DNA from: Platanthera guangdongensis
Lineage: Eukaryota; Streptophyta; Magnoliopsida; Asparagales; Orchidaceae
Length of the DNA: 64,000 nt
NCBI GenBank assembly: GCA_039583875.1
Contig: CM077163.1
Coordinates: 236,646,646-236,710,645, forward strand
Direction of reading: 5' to 3'
Part shown: positions 11,213 through 22,329 of the stretch, piece after piece
How the letters are laid out: each line of letters opens with the position of its first letter
Numbering within the stretch: the stretch's first letter is position 1
Translations under genes and position numbers: made by a program
The notes under the pieces: model-generated
Told to the model about the DNA's origin: nothing
Databases searched by the model: none
Seen by the model: the letters and a program-made list of their open reading frames with translations, nothing else

Positions 11213-12130
11213 GCCACCGTCGAAGCAAAGGAAGCTCAAGTGTATTTGTGCGTTGCACGTGTGCATCTAATTATTACACAACATTAGAAAGAATATCGCC
11301 ATTAATACAAATACTATGAAGAAATGAAATCTAATTATAAAGTAAAATATATTTGTCAAAGAGACATTGCTTGCTATGCACTCCACTGGCCCTATCAAGG
11401 GCCGCATCAATTTTCGAGGTCCGACGAGGCAGTCAGTGCATCCTTATCCAAATCAGAGTAGATATAAATCTGAATTTAATATTATTCACATGTGTATACT
11501 ATTGTTTTTTTTCTCATTATTTATATATATATATATTATTTGAATTTAAAGGAGCATAGTTAGTTCTAAGAGGTAAGCATTCTACAAATTAGCAAGCATA
11601 CGTTTAAGAGATTGATTGATTATTCACAAGTATTTTGTGTTCTTCCTCCTCTCTGCTTGCGAGATCGTCAACTAAGATCTTTCAACTTGTTGCACTAGGA
11701 ATCAATCACCTTCTCGCCTCCATCCCCTCCCAATCTTCCCCCCATTGGATCTCCTCTGTTTTCTAGCACTGGCGTTGTTTTCTCTGCCATCAAACTCATC
11801 TATGGATTGAAATGCTGTAACTCAATATAATTATGAGACGCGGCAACAACTTCTCACGTCTCAAATCCCACGTCAATAGAAAGCAAGCTATTAGGCACCG
11901 TGCCATCCGCATCTTCTTCAACCACAGCGGCAGTGCAGAAGCAGAAGAATGATCGGTGTTTATTTTTGGGGAATTAATATCCATTCCTTGCAGTGGCGGA
12001 TCCAGAGGGGGCAAGCGGAGGCCCGGCCCCCCCAAAGATTTTGAAATTTATGTATTCTTAGTTTTTATTAATTATAAAATATAAGTTATATATATAATAT
12101 AAGTGATGAAATTTATAAATTATAAAATAT

Positions 12131-12133
12131 AAG

Positions 12134-12184
<51 letters not shown>
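12131..12184. repeat. TA dinucleotide microsatellite
   Basis: A nearly uninterrupted TA run lies inside the hAT element. It could extrude a cruciform. Confidence 0.85.
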
Positions 12185-12188
<4 letters not shown>

Positions 12189-12599
12189 ATAATTCCTGTA
12201 AACTTATTTTCAGATTCAATTTTTCTCTCTTATACAGAAAGAGATCGTCTCTCTCGCTTCTCTCGTCTGAGACGTCTCCCTCTCCCCTTTCTGCTAGGCC
12301 TGGCTGAGAGCCTCTTAGGAAGAGCTCTTCCCTAGATTGACGATTTGGCGGTCTCCTTCGGCGGAATCAAAGCCGTATTGTGTTGTTTGGCATGAATCCA
12401 GCCAGCTATCGCGAGATTTAGGCGACGTCGGTTGTGCTGGGTTGGGGAAATTCTGAATCAGACTTTACCTTTGAGTTTTCTTCTTTTTCCTTTCATAAAT
12501 TTCACTGTAAGTTCTCCTCAGCTGCATCATTATTAGTTAGACGTTGTTTATCATTCCAATTTAAAGAACTTTTCAACAATTTCTAAACTTTGTGAGAAA

Positions 12600-12890
12600 T
12601 TGGCCGAAACGAATAAATCAAGTACCTATTATCTTGTTGACAAGCTAATTCGGCTTATTTTGACATTTCCGGTGTCAACAGCGACTACAAAACGGTCATT
12701 TTCTGCTATGAAATTTATTAAAACAAGACTGCACAACAAAATAGAGGATGAATTTCTGGCAAATTGTACGACTCTATACATAGAACAGGAAATAACAGAG
12801 GAGATTGAGAAAGATGTGCACTTTGATGAATTCTATGAGTTAAAAAAACGGTGTGCACAACTAGACTTAGATAACATTCATATTGTAATT
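12600..12890 (+). pseudogene. hAT transposase C-terminal dimerisation domain remnant
   Basis: The reading frame includes FPVSTATTKRSFSAMKFIKT followed by RLHNKIEDEFL. This is the hallmark P-(V/A)-(S/A)-T-A-(S/T)-x-(E/K)-R-x-FSA-(M/L)-K-x-I-K-x-R-x-R/H-N segment of the hATC dimerisation region in plant TTF/ZMYM1-type transposases. The BED finger and the catalytic RNase H-like core are absent. The open frame runs on past the element's right end into flanking DNA, so its 3' part is fortuitous. Confidence 0.8.
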
Positions 12891-13877
12891 TTTCAATTAT
12901 TATTAATGCTAAAATTTCAAATTAGAAAATTTTTTGCTTATTATACTTTGATTCACAATTTTTTTGGGTCCCTCCTTACTTCGAATCCTGAATCCGCCCC
13001 TGATTCCTTGGACGGCCAATTATTCCGGCAGGTATTTCTGAGGGAGAGAAATTTTGCTCGCTGCATGCCATGTGATGTGTGTTGATTAGCAGTGCAACTC
13101 ATTGGGATTGAAGCGAACCTTCTCATGAGGTGTACTATTAACAATGCTGATCAGGAGAACTATACTTTTTTGGTACCATTGTGCGAACCTTCTCATAAAT
13201 AAAATGTGCTATTAATATTTATTTTTTATTTCTATTATGATTTTATTAGAATGATTTCTGTTAATACTAAACCCATATTTGTTCCTGTCACAAGTGTTAA
13301 CACAAGTAACATTATATTATAATGACAGTATATGTAAACAAATTATAAGAGCAGAAGATGGAAGTTGAATACTAACTTATCATATAACAATGCTCATACA
13401 TATTATGTATATGGTATCAGGTAATATAATAATGGGATTTATATAAGCAGCCTGTATATGGATAATAGCAGCCCCCTTTTTTCCAAAAAAAAAAAAAAGC
13501 AAAGCGTAAAAACCTAAATTCAGTGAATCCTAAACGCAGCCCCCTTTTTCTGCCTAGGGTAGGCTTCTGCTCCCGACCAAACAACGAAGAACTCCAGTTC
13601 ACCAGACGGAGAAGAACGCCGGTGAATGCCGCCGGCCAAAGCTCTGCAGAGGTCGCCTCTCTCATGTTTGTTGTGGGTTACATTTTTTTTTCGTTTTGGT
13701 GTTTTTCCAAATGTAGGGATTCAAAAATTTCTGATTTCGCTCTATTATTTCCAAGACTTCTAAGGTATTTCAAGAGGCAAATTTTCTAAGGTGATTTCAA
13801 CTGCAAATTTTTCGCTTTGTTCATTATGTTGAAGGGAAATGTATTGAAACGAATGCCATTTTTTGATATAGATTACA

Positions 13878-14716
13878 ATGCGTTCGGATGATTACATGAA
13901 ATTATTGACGTATGGAGATAATTCTGAAGAAACTTTTGTCGATGTTGGGCCGCATTTCATCCCAAATAATACATTTTGTAGTAAGGAGGAACTTGTCGAA
14001 TGGGCACGAAATATTGGAAAAGTAATGAGGTTTGTTGTGATAATCACGAAGGTCGACAACGTTGACTCAAGGGCAAAATCTAGAGTTATTCTTGGGTGTG
14101 ATCGATCCGGGTTTATTAGAGCAAGTCAAAGTAAGGTGGTTTTACTAAAAGAATTTTGAGAAAATCTAGCTCTAAGCGGTGGGGTTGCAAGTTTGTTCTT
14201 AGATGTCGTAGAGAAGCTACTAATGAATGGAAAGTTGTTGTTATGCGTGGTATGCATAATCATGGATTGGTTCATCTTGAAGCTCATGCATATGCCGGGA
14301 GGCTAGACAAGAGCGAGACAATAATAGTTGAAGATATGTTTAATGTAGGGGTGAAAACGAGGAAAATATTATCGACATTGAAGAGTAGAAATCCTTTGAA
14401 CACTACATCGATGAGGATCCTCTATAATGAGAAGGCAAAGATCTATAGGAATGAATTGGCGGGAAGTACTCCGATTCAATATTTGTGTACGTGCATTAGT
14501 GAAGCTGGTTATATTAGCTACAATGAAGTGAATGGTCTCACTAATCACTTGGAGTGCATATTTTTTACTCATCCAGTTGCTGTTAAATTAAGCAATATGT
14601 TTTCAAATACTTCTTGCTTGACTGTACCTACAAGACCAACCGCTATCGATTACCGTTTCTTTGTATTGTTGGTATTACTTATACAAATCAAACGTTCTTT
14701 TCCGCCTTTGCATTTT
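13878..14716 (+). pseudogene. MULE (Mutator-like) transposase N-terminal half, frameshifted and truncated
   Basis: The first frame (13878-14158) and second frame (14156-14600) form a FAR1/MULE-type DNA-binding region with a WARNIGKVMRF stretch and a Cys/His signature (WGCKFVLRCRREA ... MHNHGL). A third frame from 14614 gives LDCTYKTNRYRLPFLCIVG then FFSAFAF, the start of the MULE catalytic domain with its first Asp. It breaks off in mid-domain at about 14716, where Ty3 integrase sequence begins. At least two frameshifts are needed to read across it. Confidence 0.72.
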
Positions 14717-15706
14717 TATCAAATGGAAGGGCTGCCCTCTGTTCGAGGGAAGTCCATCTTGATGGTGGTGGTGGACAGGTTCTCGAAGGGTGCCCATTTT
14801 ATCGCATTAGCTCGGCCGCTCATTGCCGAGAACGTGGCACGGATTTTCTTCCAGAAAATCTTTCGGTTACATGGCATGCTGAAAACTCTTGTCTCGGATT
14901 GAGATAAGGTGTTTACCAGTCACTTTTGGAGGGAGTTCACCCTTAGAGGTACAAAGCTAGCCTTCTCTTTGGCATACCACCCTCGATCCGATGGGCAAAC
15001 CGAGGTGGTCAACCGCACTTTGGGCATGTACTTGCGGTGTGTTACCGGCGACAGACCCCGCGATTGGACGTGTTGGCTCACTTGGATCGAATATTGTTAC
15101 AACATAGCTCACCACACTGCGCTGCAGACCACCCCGTTTCGCCTCATCTATGGTCAGGAACCTCCCCGCCTCTTGTCCTATATGGGAGGATCGGCCCGCG
15201 TGGCGACCGTTGACCGGGAATTAGAAGATCGAGACAAATTTCTGCATGCAGCCCGAAACCGTCTTCTACAGGCGCAACAATGTATGGAAGTTGCTTACAA
15301 CCAGGGACATTGTGATCTCACCCTTGCCGTGGGTGATTGGGTGTGGGTGTGACGCCGCCCTTTCCGCCAAGTGTCTGCCACTTGACCAGCCTCCAACAAG
15401 TTGGGGCCCAAGTTCTTTGGCCCTTTCCAGATCACGGAGCGCATTGGGCACGTTGCCTACCGCGTCGGCTTACCCTCGGGGACCCGGATTCATGATGTCT
15501 TTCACATTTCACAGCTCAAGTTGTTTGTGGGACCTCCACAGCCTGCTCCTCTAGTCGATATTTCACCCCAGCTTGAGGACAAGTTGTCTTCTGACGAGAA
15601 AGGTAATGTTACGACACATGACGAGCCCGATCCGCGTTGGGGCCGCACCTATCAACGCCGACCACCTGCCACGTCTACATTGAGGGGGGCTCGACTATTT
15701 TGTTGA
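14717..15706 (+). pseudogene. Ty3/gypsy integrase and C-terminal fragment
   Basis: This holds the core integrase motifs: VVVDRFSKGAHF (first Asp), KTLVSD (second Asp, directly followed by an in-frame TGA) and HPRSDGQTEVVNRTL (catalytic Glu kept). A GPKFFGPFQITERIGHVAYR to HDVFHISQLK segment follows in another frame, as in the integrase C-terminal region of chromoviruses. Everything upstream (gag, protease, reverse transcriptase, zinc finger of integrase) is missing. The fragment joins a broken MULE transposase at its 5' side. Confidence 0.8.
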
Positions 15707-15769
15707 TTGCGTTATGTTTTACATTTTATTTCGTACTGTTATTTTTATTTGACCCACGTGTTTAAGCCC

Positions 15770-16160
15770 AAGTGAGGGGTGCGTTTGTGGAACCGAGTTA
15801 TAAACCGGATTGCAACTTGAACTTGGGCATGAAATGAATTAATCATATCTTCCCTCTCTTTCTCTCTCACTAATTCTCTCCCTCTCTCTCTCTCTAACCC
15901 TCCTGATGGAAGCCCTAGCAGCCCGCCGTTCGGCTTCCGCCGAATCCCGCGGCCGAGCTGCCAGGTAGCCCTCCGCTATCCCTTCTCTGCTTCATCCGCC
16001 TTCCTCTCTTCTCCTCTCTATATCTCTGCCCTCTCTTCTTCTCTCTTTGCCCCCATCTCCAACCATAGCACCAACCGGATCCAAGACGGGTTCTTCCGAA
16101 CCTTGGAGATCTTCATCTTCCTCGGGCCCAATCACCAGATCTAGGTTGGGAGACCACATC
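15770..16160 (+). repeat. Probable polypurine tract and 3' LTR remnant of the truncated Ty3 element
   Basis: A purine-rich AAGTGAGGGGTG is followed by TGTGGAACCGAGTTATAAACCGG, plausible as a tract and LTR start with a TATA-like box. Pyrimidine-rich CTCTCT runs follow. No partner LTR exists in the window, so the end is a guess. Confidence 0.35.
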
Positions 16161-17094
16161 ACCTGCGCACATCAATAATTTCAAAAGAAATAAGTTCGAA
16201 CATGTAGTACTTGCACAACTTCGACTAAGAACGTTTCTAGAAGTCAAAATCAGCTCGATGACGGCTCCAAACAGCAGGAATGACAAACTGGACGGCCTAG
16301 AGAAAATTAAGGTCGGGGATGGAGGGATATTTGCTCACCACCAAGAGAGAAAGCCACTGCAGATGTGCCATAGGATAATAGCCATTACCACGGAACAGTG
16401 ACTACCAAGCGATAATATAAAGAAGAAATCATCTTGGGCCCCGGCACCGCCCAGCCGCGTTGGCCGCCTGCTTAGGAAAAATATTTCTAGTCCAAATCAT
16501 GTGAGGGATCCGGTGAAAAAAATAGGGCTTGCTTTGGGATCTTATAAAAAAACTCATTCCTTACTTTCCAACCCTATAACTAACCCATTCAAAGGTTTTA
16601 AATATATAAATATAAAGTAAAATATTACAAAACAAACCTTTGAGGGTTTTTTAAAAAAACCCCCTCAAAAGTCTTCAAAAAACTGAACTGAATTGTTTGG
16701 TTCAGCAACAACACAAAAAAACACCAAACATAATTATGGACACATTATACCACCTTACCTGCCTCAGGGACAACCTCTGATGCTCCACAATAGTTCAAAC
16801 CATGCCAGAAAGCACTTCTTTACAGTGAATTTCTGCGTTCGATGCTCCAAACGCCTTCTCCGCGTGCATTTGAGTTACTATTTCCATTTAAATGAAATCG
16901 TGCATTTGAGTTGCATATCAAGATTTCATTATTAAGTGAATTTCATTTGGCCGAAGATGTTTGGAAGGAGACTGTACTTCGTTTGGATTGTGCGGCGCTG
17001 CGCTTATATCCCCCATATGGTCGTTAAGGCGATCTTTATGACCAACTTTGGAAATGGTGTTATATATTTTGTGCTTTCACGATTAATTGTTGTC
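16161..17094. other. Intergenic, no gene seen
   Basis: The only structure noticed is a small AT-rich hairpin near 16638-16672 (TTTGAGGGTTTTTT facing AAAAAAACCCCCTCAAA). Confidence 0.3.
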
Positions 17095-17794
17095 GATATG
17101 ATGTATGGGATAGGCGGATCTTTATCTCGATCCTCAGGTGTGGTGGGTCAGTTTAATTGATGATCTCGATATTCCTCGGAAGCAAGATATCATATTCTAT
17201 GGTAATGTGAATGTTATATGGTGCATCATGATAAGCCCAAGCATATTGAGAACAAAATAAAGGTGTAAAAAAAAATCACAGAGAATAACCTAGTTGATAT
17301 GTTCATCAAGTAAGTTTGCATTGTATAGACTTGTTAAGTGTTAAGAACTTAAGATAGATCGATCCAAGGATAATCACAGCTAACAATGGGCACAAAGTGT
17401 TAAATACAAAATTAAGATTGGCTAAGGCTCTTCTAGAGCGACTTTTTTGCTCCAGCGAGTTTGAACAAAAATGTCACTGTCATAGAATGCATGTTTGGCA
17501 TGAAAAAAGCTAGTTTTGAACATAAAAGTGTGAAGTTCATTAGGTGAGGTCGGGCGTTCACGAACAACGGTTTATAACCATCACATTCACAACAGCTAGT
17601 ACCGTGTCAAGCGGATCCTAGGTAGTCTGGAATGCATACGGTATATGTTGCGGCGTATTTTATTTTGGATTTCGTTTCTATTCTCGGGTATTGGGGGGGG
17701 GGGGGTAATTCCCACATTCAACTAAACATGTACTGAGAATGCGGTTAGCAACTGAGTAGGGTGAGAAAATTAAATGCAAAAGATGATACATAAT
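17095..17794. repeat. Duplicated 3' flank of the RING gene, copy A (first part)
   Basis: It matches 19670-20392 almost base for base, including GATGTATGGGATA at the start, the GAACAAAATAAA segment and the dispersed GCTCCA...TAGGTAG repeat. Together with 19325-19666 it forms the extra copy of a block of about 1.05 kb from the end of the RING E3 gene and its downstream region. The two parts of copy A are split by an insertion. Confidence 0.8.
17430..17632. repeat. Dispersed MITE-like repeat
   Basis: The sequence from GGCTCTTCTAG through GTTTTGAACATAAAA, GAGGTCGGGCGTTCA and GGTTTATAACCATC recurs at about 20015-20215, in part at 22455-22580, more distantly at 23402-23618, and a fragment near 34300-34390. 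The 23.4 kb copy has short inverted ends (GGGCTCCGTTTG and CAAACAGACCC). Confidence 0.6.
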
Positions 17795-18099
17795 GGCTAC
17801 AAAGCACAGATACTTAAAAATGGTCTACGCATCGACTCGAACGCGTACCGGATACGGGAAACGCCCGGAAACGAGCGGAAACGCGTTTCTGAAACTCCAG
17901 GAAACACATTTTTTTTAAAAAAATATATATTTTATTTTCGGAATCGCGTATCTCGCAAGGGGGATACGCGATTCCGTGAGATATAGAGCTCGCGTATTTC
18001 ATTTTACGCATTAGGTTTTCTTGTTCCGCTCCCGATCTCGTCGGCGTTCCGCTCCCAATCCCGCCGGCGTTCCGCTCCCGATTCCGCCGATCCCGCAGG

Positions 18100-18740
18100 T
18101 ACTTCTTCTTCTTCTCCCGCTTCTTCTCCTCCTCCTCCTCCTTCTTCTTCTTCTCCTCCTCCTGCTTCTTCTTCTTCTCCTCCTCCTCCTTCTTCTCTGC
18201 TTATCCTTCTTCTTCTTCTCCTCCTGCTTCTCCTCCTCCTCCTTCTCCTACTTCTCCTTCTTTTCCTGCTTCTCCTTCCTCTCCTGCTTCTTCTCCTTCT
18301 CCTTCTTCTCCTCCTCCTCCTTCTTCTCCTTCTCCTCCTCCTCCTCCTTCTTCTTCTCCTTCTCCTGCTTCTTCTGCTGCTTCTCCTCCTTCCCCTGCTT
18401 CTTCTTCTTCTGCTTCTTCTTCTTCTTCTTCTCCTACTTCTCCTTCTTCTCCTTCCTCTCCTTCCTCTCCTGCTTCTTCTCCTTCTCCTTCTTCTCCTCC
18501 TCCTCCTTCTTCTCCTTCTCCTCCTCCTCCTCCTCCTCTTCTTCTTCTCCTTCTCCTCCTCCTCCTCCTTCTTCTCCTTCTCCTGCTTCTTCTTCTTCTG
18601 CTGCTTCTCCTCCTTCCCCTGCTTCTTCTTCTTCTCCTTCTGCTTCTTCTTCTTCTTCTCCTGCTTCTCCTCCTCCTCCTCCTTCTTCTTTTCCTGCTTC
18701 TCCTTCTTCTCCTCCTTCTCCTGCTTCTTCTTCTTCTGGT
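18100..18740. repeat. Polypyrimidine CTT/CTC microsatellite, about 640 bp
   Basis: It is almost pure C and T on the plus strand, mixing TTC and TCC triplets with rare G or A. The long Ser/Pro and Arg/Lys/Glu frames are by-products. Such tracts can form triplex DNA and are prone to length change. Confidence 0.9.
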
Positions 18741-18958
18741 TCTCTTTTTGCATCATATAAATATTCAATATATGTCTAAAAACATTGCTAAGTATGGCTA
18801 CATCTGTATTGTCTACATGTTACTAAGTAATCTAATTTTGCTTATGGTATTTACATTGATAATCCCCCAACTACTCCAACTCAAACAAGTAATGGAGATG
18901 AGATTTTCCCCTTGCCTTTGATGGCTTTCCTTCCACAAAACTTAATGTTAATGAAAAT

Positions 18959-19075
18959 GATGAAAAGACTTTTTGGAAATATGTGACAAGAGGGAACAAG
19001 TTAACTAAAGGAGGTGAAAATATAAGTTGGACATGTAATTTTTGTGGTAAGCCTTACAAAAGCTCTTTATGGTGC
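18959..19075 (+). pseudogene. BED-type zinc finger fragment of a hAT transposase
   Basis: The frame reads FWKYVTRGNKL then ENISWTCNFCGKPYKSS, the start of the BED finger (W-x-YV ... W-x-C-x-x-C) typical of plant hAT transposases. The rest of the finger and all of the transposase are missing. Confidence 0.65.
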
Positions 19076-19324
19076 TTATGTTATTTATAGCATTATATAA
19101 ATGTCAATGATATATAATATAGTCTTATCAATTTTTTTGTTACAATTCAAGATATGTACAAATAGTTTGTTAGTCGTCTCATTCTTATATTAATTAATAC
19201 TTATATTAAAATAATAAAAAATAATTAAAAACGTTTCTCGTATCCTTTTTTTTTAAATCACGTTTCCCGTATCCGTTTCGTATCGTATCTTTTATCCCGT
19301 TTTCATCCTCGTGCTACATAGCAT

Positions 19325-19666
19325 AGTGGCTACTAAATAAGCACATCAAAAATATGATTGAAACTATAAGCAAATTAAGTGAAAAAGTTCAAACATTACA
19401 AAACCAATAATAGCATGACCTTGTAGATACGATTAATGAAGCCTTCTCCTCTTGCGAGAATGAAGAAGGTTCCCTCCATCATCAGAAGAAGAAGCAGCAC
19501 TGCTTACCCTTATCGTTCTGGGTGGCCTAGAAGATCCTGCACTATGAGGCTCTGTTGAGGCATCTCTAACAAAACTTTCACCGCATATCATAGCAGCAGT
19601 CCTCAAAGCAGATGCCTGATCTGTAACATGCCGTCCAACAATGGGTATGCTATAGATGTATGGCAT
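19325..19666 (-). pseudogene. Duplicated C-terminal fragment of the RING E3 gene
   Basis: The 77-codon minus-strand frame ending at 19433 matches the last 70 or so residues of the intact gene at 20500-20735 (SIPIVGRHVTDQAS ... HSRKRRRLH) with a few substitutions. It has no RING domain or start and lies at the edge of the duplicated block. Confidence 0.85.
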
Positions 19667-19669
19667 ACG

Positions 19670-20400
19670 CGATATGATGTATGGGATAAGCGGATCTCTA
19701 TCTCAATCCTCAGGTGTGGTGGGTCAGTTTAATTGATGATCTCGATATTCCACAGAAGCAAGCTATCATATTCTATGCTAATGTGAATGTTATATGGTGC
19801 ATCATGATAAGATCAAGCATATTGAGAACAAAATAAATGAGTAAAAAAATCACAGAGAATAACCTAATTGATATGTTCATCAAGTGAGTTTGCATTGTAT
19901 AGACTTGTTAAGTGTTAAGAACTTAAGATAGATCGATCCAAGGATATTACATTAGCTTAATCACATAGCTAACAACGGGCACAAAGTGTTAAATACAAAA
20001 TTAAGATTGGCTAAGACTCTTCTAGCGCGATTTTTTTGCTCCAACGAGTTTGGACAAAAACGTCATTGTCATAGAATGCATGTTTGGCATGAAAAAAACT
20101 AGTTTTGAACATAAAAGTGTGAGTACATTAGGTGAGGTCAGACGTTCACGAACAACGGTTCATAACCATCACATTCACGACAGCTACTACCGTGTCAAAC
20201 GGAGCCTAGGTAGTCTGGAATGAAGACGGTATATGTTGCGGTGTATTTTATTTTGGATTTCATTTCTATTCTCGGGTATTTGTGTGTGTGTGTGTGTGTG
20301 GTGGGGGGGGGGGGTGTGAATCTAAACATGTACTAAGAATGTGGATAGCAACTGAGTGGGGTGAGAAAATTAACTGCAAAAGATGATACATAGTGGATAC
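19670..20400. repeat. Duplicated 3' flank of the RING gene, copy B
   Basis: This is the original downstream flank of the RING E3 gene, matching 17095-17794. It includes a GT run (about 20281-20300) followed by poly-G, which in copy A is only poly-G. Confidence 0.8.
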
Positions 20401-20499
20401 TAAATAAGCACATAAAAAATATGATTGAAACTATAAGCAAATTAGGTGAAAAAGTTCAAACATTACAAAACCAATAATAGCACGACCTTGTAGACACGA

Positions 20500-22313
20500 T
20501 TAATGAAGCCTTCTCCTCTTGCGTGAATGAAGAAGGTTCCCTCCATCATCCGAAGAAGAAGCAGCACTGCTTACCCTTATTGTTCTGGGCGGCCTAGAAG
20601 ATCCTGCACTATGAGGCCCTGTTGAGGCATCTCTAACAGAACTTTCACCGCATATCATAGCAGCAGTACTCGAAGCAGATGCCTGATCAGTAACATGCCG
20701 TCCAACAATGGGTATGCTATAGAATTGGTCAGGAATTGGTGCATTAACAGATGGGGATAGTCCGTGCTGATCGGCATTTTCAGAAAAACTTCCACCAGCT
20801 CTTCTTTCAAAATTCATGGCAATCAAACTGTGAATTTCATTCGCAGCATCAATCTCATCTGGAACAGGCACTGCATCACCATCTCTTGGTAACAATTCAC
20901 CAAGAAATCTGCTTTCCTCAGTGCTTGGCCTACTTTCAGTAATCTCATGTGCCCTTTCAAACCTTCTCATCATAGACCTAGTAAGAAGGGCTGGAGGCTC
21001 TCTGCTAAGAAGCTCCTGCATAAAAGCATTATCAAGTTCTACAAGTCTGCCCATACTGCTTAGCTGGTAACCCGGAAAGCGCCGCCTAGGGTTTAAGATC
21101 CCTTCGCCAAATCTTCGTGAATTTTGATAAAAATGCTGCCTCCAACTCTCTTTGCGATGGCCGCGAGGCCTTGGAGGAATCGACAGGCCCAAGGCCTTGC
21201 TTTCTTCATCCTTACTCTCCATTTCAGAACCAGAGTTTCCTCTCCCATATATAGGAGTTATATTAGCTTCAATCACTTCCCCTTTACAGACTGGGCATTC
21301 CTTATGTAGAGAATGAAGATGAAGCCATTGGTACAGACAGGGCCAGCAAAAGAGATGACCGCATGAAGTAACAACAGGTTCCTTGGATATATCGAAGCAG
21401 ACATTGCAGTCGAAGTTAGTGGAACATTTGTTCTTCTCATCAGCGCCCTTTTCAGAACTCTCTGAATCAATGGGTTCAGCAGGGGCCTTCTGCTTTCCGT
21501 TGGGCTGTGAAATCGTCATCTCTGGCATAAATTGCTCAGAACTGGGTGAAGAATTCGGAGCGAAATTCGTTGTGTCAACACCATATAGAGATTGCTCCAA
21601 TAAACTTGGTCTCCAACCATGGGATTCCAGCACTCTTCGAATCCGAAAATCTGGAGATCGGTGTAGGTGCTGCAGTGAAGAAGACCATCAGCTCGAATAC
21701 ATAATTCACCGGAATTTTGCCGTGGAAGAGAATGGAAGGTGTCAAAAATTACCTCATCCTGGAAATCTGCTGAAGGAGGAGGATGCGTGCGTGAGCACTG
21801 AGTCTGAAATTCCTCCGCATGCACTGAATCATCAGCAACGAGATGGAGACCCAAAATCTCGTCAATTGAGGAATGGTGCTGCTCATCTCTCTCCGCAGGA
21901 TCCACAGCAATCTGCCCCATCTGTAAACCCTGAGCAACTGACGGAGAATACAAGGCGCTGGGCCCTTCGTCTTCCTGAGCACATGAGGGCACATAAGGCT
22001 CATAAGCATGGAAGTAAGGGCGCATGGGATTCTCAAGATCCAGGGGCCAGGGGCTGACTGAAGGCACATCAGCTTCATTTATGAAGGCGTGGAACGGGGA
22101 CTGCGGGGCGTGAGAAGCAGAGGGTTCCATTGCGCCGGAAGTTGCCTCGGCAGCTCGGCTTTCGCCGGAATTAGAGGAGGACGGCAGCGGCAACGAGCAT
22201 AGAGACAGATCGGATCCCAGGTCAAGACTGAGGGTGCGAGAAGAACGAGGCACTCCTAGATAAAGATTAAGATCCATAGCTGCAGGCCTGCTCACACTTT
22301 CCTCGTCGGCCAT
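20500..22313 (-). CDS. RING-type E3 ubiquitin ligase, MUSE1/MUSE2-like
   Basis: Exon 1 is 22313-21753 and exon 2 is 21669-20500, joined in phase across an 83 bp intron (GATGAG|GTAATT ... CACTGCAG|CACC), giving 576 aa. The N-terminus has MDLNLYLGVPRS, typical of this plant group. The junction creates SPDFRIRRVLESHGW, the conserved block before the RING. The C3HC4 RING spans about residues 275-316 (CNVCFD, TSCGHLFCWPCLYQW, CPVCK), followed by the conserved ANITPIYGRGN. The C-terminus ends in KRRRLH and no membrane anchor is obvious. By family it transfers ubiquitin from an E2 to substrate; Arabidopsis relatives MUSE1/2 act in immune-receptor regulation, which I infer only by similarity. Its 3' end is duplicated downstream. 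Confidence 0.85.
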
Positions 22314-22329
22314 TTCCTGGCCACGAAAA

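Larger units (their letters stand above)
11991..13002 (+). mobile_element. Non-autonomous hAT transposon with perfect 8 bp target-site duplication
   Basis: The left end CAGTGGCGGATCC and the right end (reverse complement CAGGGGCGGATTC) form 11 of 13 matching terminal inverted repeats. Both ends are bordered by ATTCCTTG (11983-11990 and 13003-13010), an exact 8 bp target duplication as expected for hAT transposition. The 1012 bp element keeps only the C-terminal dimerisation region of a transposase and a long TA dinucleotide run, so it could only have moved with a transposase supplied in trans. It may be an internal deletion derivative. Confidence 0.88.
17795..19325. mobile_element. Insertion of about 1.5 kb with BED-finger hAT features, splitting the duplicated block
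   Basis: The uninterrupted copy reads GATACATAGTGGATACTAAATAAG at 20386. In copy A this is split, with a TGGCTAC-type sequence on both sides (about 17790 and 19328), probably a short target duplication. The ends carry GGATACGGGAAACG-type sequences in opposite orientations (17850 and 19255), typical of plant hAT elements of this style. Inside are a polypyrimidine tract and a BED-finger coding remnant. Confidence 0.6.

Noticed and set aside
18004..18779. 250-codon Arg/Lys/Glu-rich and Ser/Pro-rich ORFs
   Set aside because: They are translations of the CTT/CTC microsatellite on either strand.
21383..22057. 224-codon plus-strand ORF opposite the RING gene
   Set aside because: It is the reverse strand of clear coding exons and has no recognisable motif.
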